NCBI GenBank assembly: GCA_903953615.1
Contig: CAJBKH010000325.1
Span: forward strand, 1-7,593
Length of the DNA stretch: 7,593 bases
Reading direction: 5' to 3'
Origin: an uncultured Bacteroidota bacterium
Lineage (GTDB): Bacteria > Bacteroidota > Bacteroidia > NS11-12g > UBA955
The position numbers were made by a program, and so were the translations under genes. Below the pieces are notes generated by a model. The model was not told the DNA's origin. It searched no databases and saw nothing but the letters and a program-made list of their open reading frames with translations. This document shows, piece by piece, positions 6,562 through 7,593 of the stretch (the stretch's first letter is position 1; each line of letters opens with the position of its first letter).

Positions 6562-7048
6562 TTTTCTGCAACGAAATTAAGGCTTTCTCAATATAATTTA
6601 TACTAGCTTGTGGTTTCTGCGAACTGATGCTTTCAAAACGGTCGTCGATTTTACCAGAATACAAATATTCATTGTCTGTTTTATCAGAAACAATTAATAC
6701 TTGAGGGGTAGTACTTGCACCCATGGTATGGGCAATGTTATTCGCATTGTCCAATACAATTCGGTCATAAGGAATCGAATCGTAGGCACAGAAATCTTTG
6801 ATGTCCTGCTCGGATTGAGGTCCTGAGAAAACATATTGAAAATTATAGTACCTGCTAAATTTTTGATAGGTCGATTTAAAACTGCCTTGGTATTTTTGAC
6901 AAATGGGACATTCGGCATTTAAAAAATAAATAACAGTTGTCTTGTGGAGGGTGAGTCCATTGGCAAATATTGTCGAATGCGTATTTGTTTTTCGAGGCGC
7001 CTGTTGGCAGGCTGTTAAAGCAATTAAAACAAGCGCGAGGTATTTCAC
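6503..7048 (-). CDS. Redoxin-like (thioredoxin-fold) lipoprotein
   Basis: 181 residues. A short signal peptide MKYLALVLIALTAC carries a lipobox LTAC with C14 as lipidation site. The thioredoxin fold follows: VIYFLNAECPICQKY (39-53) with redox pair C47 and C50, and the cis-proline loop STTPQVLIV (112-120). The tail GKIDDRFE (132-139) and the final VGCFI (174-178, including C176) are the same elements that, in fused redoxin-cytochrome c-PHM proteins, join the redoxin to the cytochrome domain. The likely role is thiol-disulfide exchange or electron transfer outside the cytoplasm for the cytochrome/copper partner encoded next; this is inferred from domain association. The start is GTG at 7048: it is followed by the lysine and hydrophobic core of the signal peptide, and an in-frame stop lies only a few codons upstream. 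It is the first gene of the operon and overlaps the next by 59 bp. It could alternatively be described as peroxiredoxin/TlpA-like; no resolving cysteine pattern beyond CPIC is obvious. Confidence 0.83.
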   Translation of the reverse strand: MKYLALVLIALTACQQAPRKTNTHSTIFANGLTLHKTTVIYFLNAECPICQKYQGSFKSTYQKFSRYYNFQYVFSGPQSEQDIKDFCAYDSIPYDRIVLDNANNIAHTMGASTTPQVLIVSDKTDNEYLYSGKIDDRFESISSQKPQASINYIEKALISLQKNEPIEISETIPVGCFIEPD

Positions 7049-7071
7049 AATGGTTATTTATTTAGCGTTAG

Positions 7072-7100
7072 CAAAGATAATTAATACTTCATTGATTCAA
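7072..7100 (-). promoter_or_regulatory. Bacteroidota-type promoter of the redoxin/cytochrome/murein hydrolase operon
   Basis: On the minus strand the -7 element TATCTTTG (7079 down to 7072) matches TAnnTTTG exactly, and ATTG with TTG at 7100-7098 serves as -33, with an 18-bp spacer. Transcription would start near 7065, leaving about 17 nt before the GTG at 7048. Confidence 0.55.
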
Positions 7101-7113
7101 TTAATGAAGTATT
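7083..7113. promoter_or_regulatory. Inverted repeat, possible operator in the divergent promoter region
   Basis: AATACTTCATT (7083-7093) and AATGAAGTATT (7103-7113) are perfect 11-bp inverted arms around a 9-bp spacer. A second nested palindrome, ATTGA-T-TCAAT, sits at 7091-7101. The repeat covers the -33 region and spacer of the operon promoter, where a dimeric repressor or activator could act; a cruciform or leader hairpin for the sigma gene is an alternative. Confidence 0.5.
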
Positions 7114-7144
7114 TGGAAGTTTTTTATAAATGTGTTTAAACCTT

Positions 7145-7160
7145 TTGGCACGATGTTCGT
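7145..7160 (+). promoter_or_regulatory. Weak sigma-54-like promoter before the sigma factor gene
   Basis: TTGGCACGA (7145-7153, reading from the second T before GG at 7147-7148) is a full match to the -24 half of sigma-54 promoters. At the correct distance (GG-N10) the -12 half reads TCGT rather than TTGC, so the essential GC is only half matched. Transcription would begin near 7171. Confidence 0.25.
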
Positions 7161-7173
7161 CGTATGAATAGTA

Positions 7174-7593
7174 TTGGAGGCCATTAAGACCATAAGCGAC
7201 CGCGAATTGATGTCGACTTTTGTTAAAGAACAAAAGCCAGAGCGATTGTTTCGCGAGCTGATGGCGCGTTATAAAGTAAAAGTGTATTGGCAAATCAGGC
7301 GCATCTTGATACAACATGATGATGCCGATGAGGTTTGTCAAATTGTATTTATTAAATTATGGCAAAATGCTGAGTCGTTTCAATTCAATAGTGCCTTGAG
7401 CAGTTTTATTTATCGCATTGCCTATAACGAAAGCATTACCTTCTTAAAGCAAAAGAAAAGGTTCCAATCTTTCGATGATTTGTTGGATGCCGATGGCCAT
7501 TATGCCAAGAGTATTGACAGTGGTATGGAAATGGATGGCGATCAGATCGCCGCGCAATTGCAAAAGGCTTTATTGACCTTGCCCGAGAAGCAG
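7174..7593 (+). CDS. ECF-type RNA polymerase sigma-70 factor, 3' end cut off by the window
   Basis: 140 codons are present and the frame runs off the window end. Region 2 is clear: FRELMARYKVKVYWQIRRIL, then DDADEVCQIVFIKLW (49-63, the core-binding helix) and FIYRIAYNESITFLKQKKR (78-96, the -10 recognition helices). After a linker, LQKALLTLPEKQ (129-140) is the beginning of region 4, whose helix-turn-helix lies beyond the window. Role: directs core RNA polymerase to a specific promoter set, commonly under control of an anti-sigma or a surface signal. Start choice: the first ATG (7210) would remove TISDREL, which aligns with the conserved xDxELxxxF opening of Bacteroidota ECF factors; the in-frame TTG at 7174 keeps it, and a TGA stop lies three codons upstream. 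It diverges from the redox operon across about 125 bp, so it may regulate it; that is inference. Confidence 0.85.
   Translation, partial: MEAIKTISDRELMSTFVKEQKPERLFRELMARYKVKVYWQIRRILIQHDDADEVCQIVFIKLWQNAESFQFNSALSSFIYRIAYNESITFLKQKKRFQSFDDLLDADGHYAKSIDSGMEMDGDQIAAQLQKALLTLPEKQ

Noticed and set aside
7081..7341. Minus-strand 86-codon open frame running into the sigma factor gene
   Set aside because: It overlaps the well-supported sigma factor coding region and the operon promoter, and resembles no protein family I know.
1..7593. CRISPR arrays, tRNA or rRNA genes, integrase or transposase genes, phage genes
   Set aside because: None were seen on either strand; no regularly spaced repeats or cloverleaf-like segments are evident.

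Overview
The window looks like chromosomal DNA of a Bacteroidota member. The support is: low GC outside one palindromic patch; no Shine-Dalgarno sequences in front of the starts; three exact matches to the Bacteroidota -7 promoter element (TAnnTTTG) in the two divergent intergenic regions; Bacteroidota-style lipoprotein signals; and a sigma factor of the type common in that phylum. I cannot name a genus from the sequence.

Left part (1-3980). A minus-strand gene, truncated by the window start, encodes a DUF255/YyaL-type protein (thioredoxin-like domain plus a glycosidase-like helical barrel). It diverges across about 70 bp from a complete tex gene (S1-domain RNA-binding transcription accessory protein). 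The intergenic space holds one candidate promoter for each gene, placed so that their transcripts would overlap. A strong symmetric hairpin flanked by A and T runs follows tex and can terminate transcription in both directions.

Middle (3985-4555). A small minus-strand gene encodes an unrecognised membrane protein. Next to it is a noncoding stretch of about 200 bp with three separate inverted repeats. One is a perfect 22-bp GC-rich palindrome that looks like a REP-type element, and two of the structures are bracketed by a 9-bp direct repeat.

Right part (4556-7593). Three minus-strand genes form a tight overlapping operon: a redoxin-like lipoprotein (GTG start), a lipoprotein with a cytochrome c domain followed by a PHM-like copper monooxygenase domain, and a membrane-anchored lysozyme/SLT-like murein hydrolase. 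The first two overlap by 59 bp and the last two by 4 bp (ATGA). The first two correspond to domains that, from family knowledge, are often fused in one polypeptide; here they are separate genes, each with its own lipobox. The operon has a well-formed Bacteroidota promoter overlapped by an 11-bp-arm inverted repeat, and it diverges from a 3'-truncated ECF sigma factor gene that probably starts at a TTG codon.

The most interesting candidate system is the redoxin, cytochrome c-copper oxygenase and murein hydrolase operon beside a sigma factor. A working picture is an exported redox pathway in which a heme domain feeds electrons to a two-copper hydroxylase and the redoxin assists maturation or redox control. 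This picture is inference from domain content and gene order.
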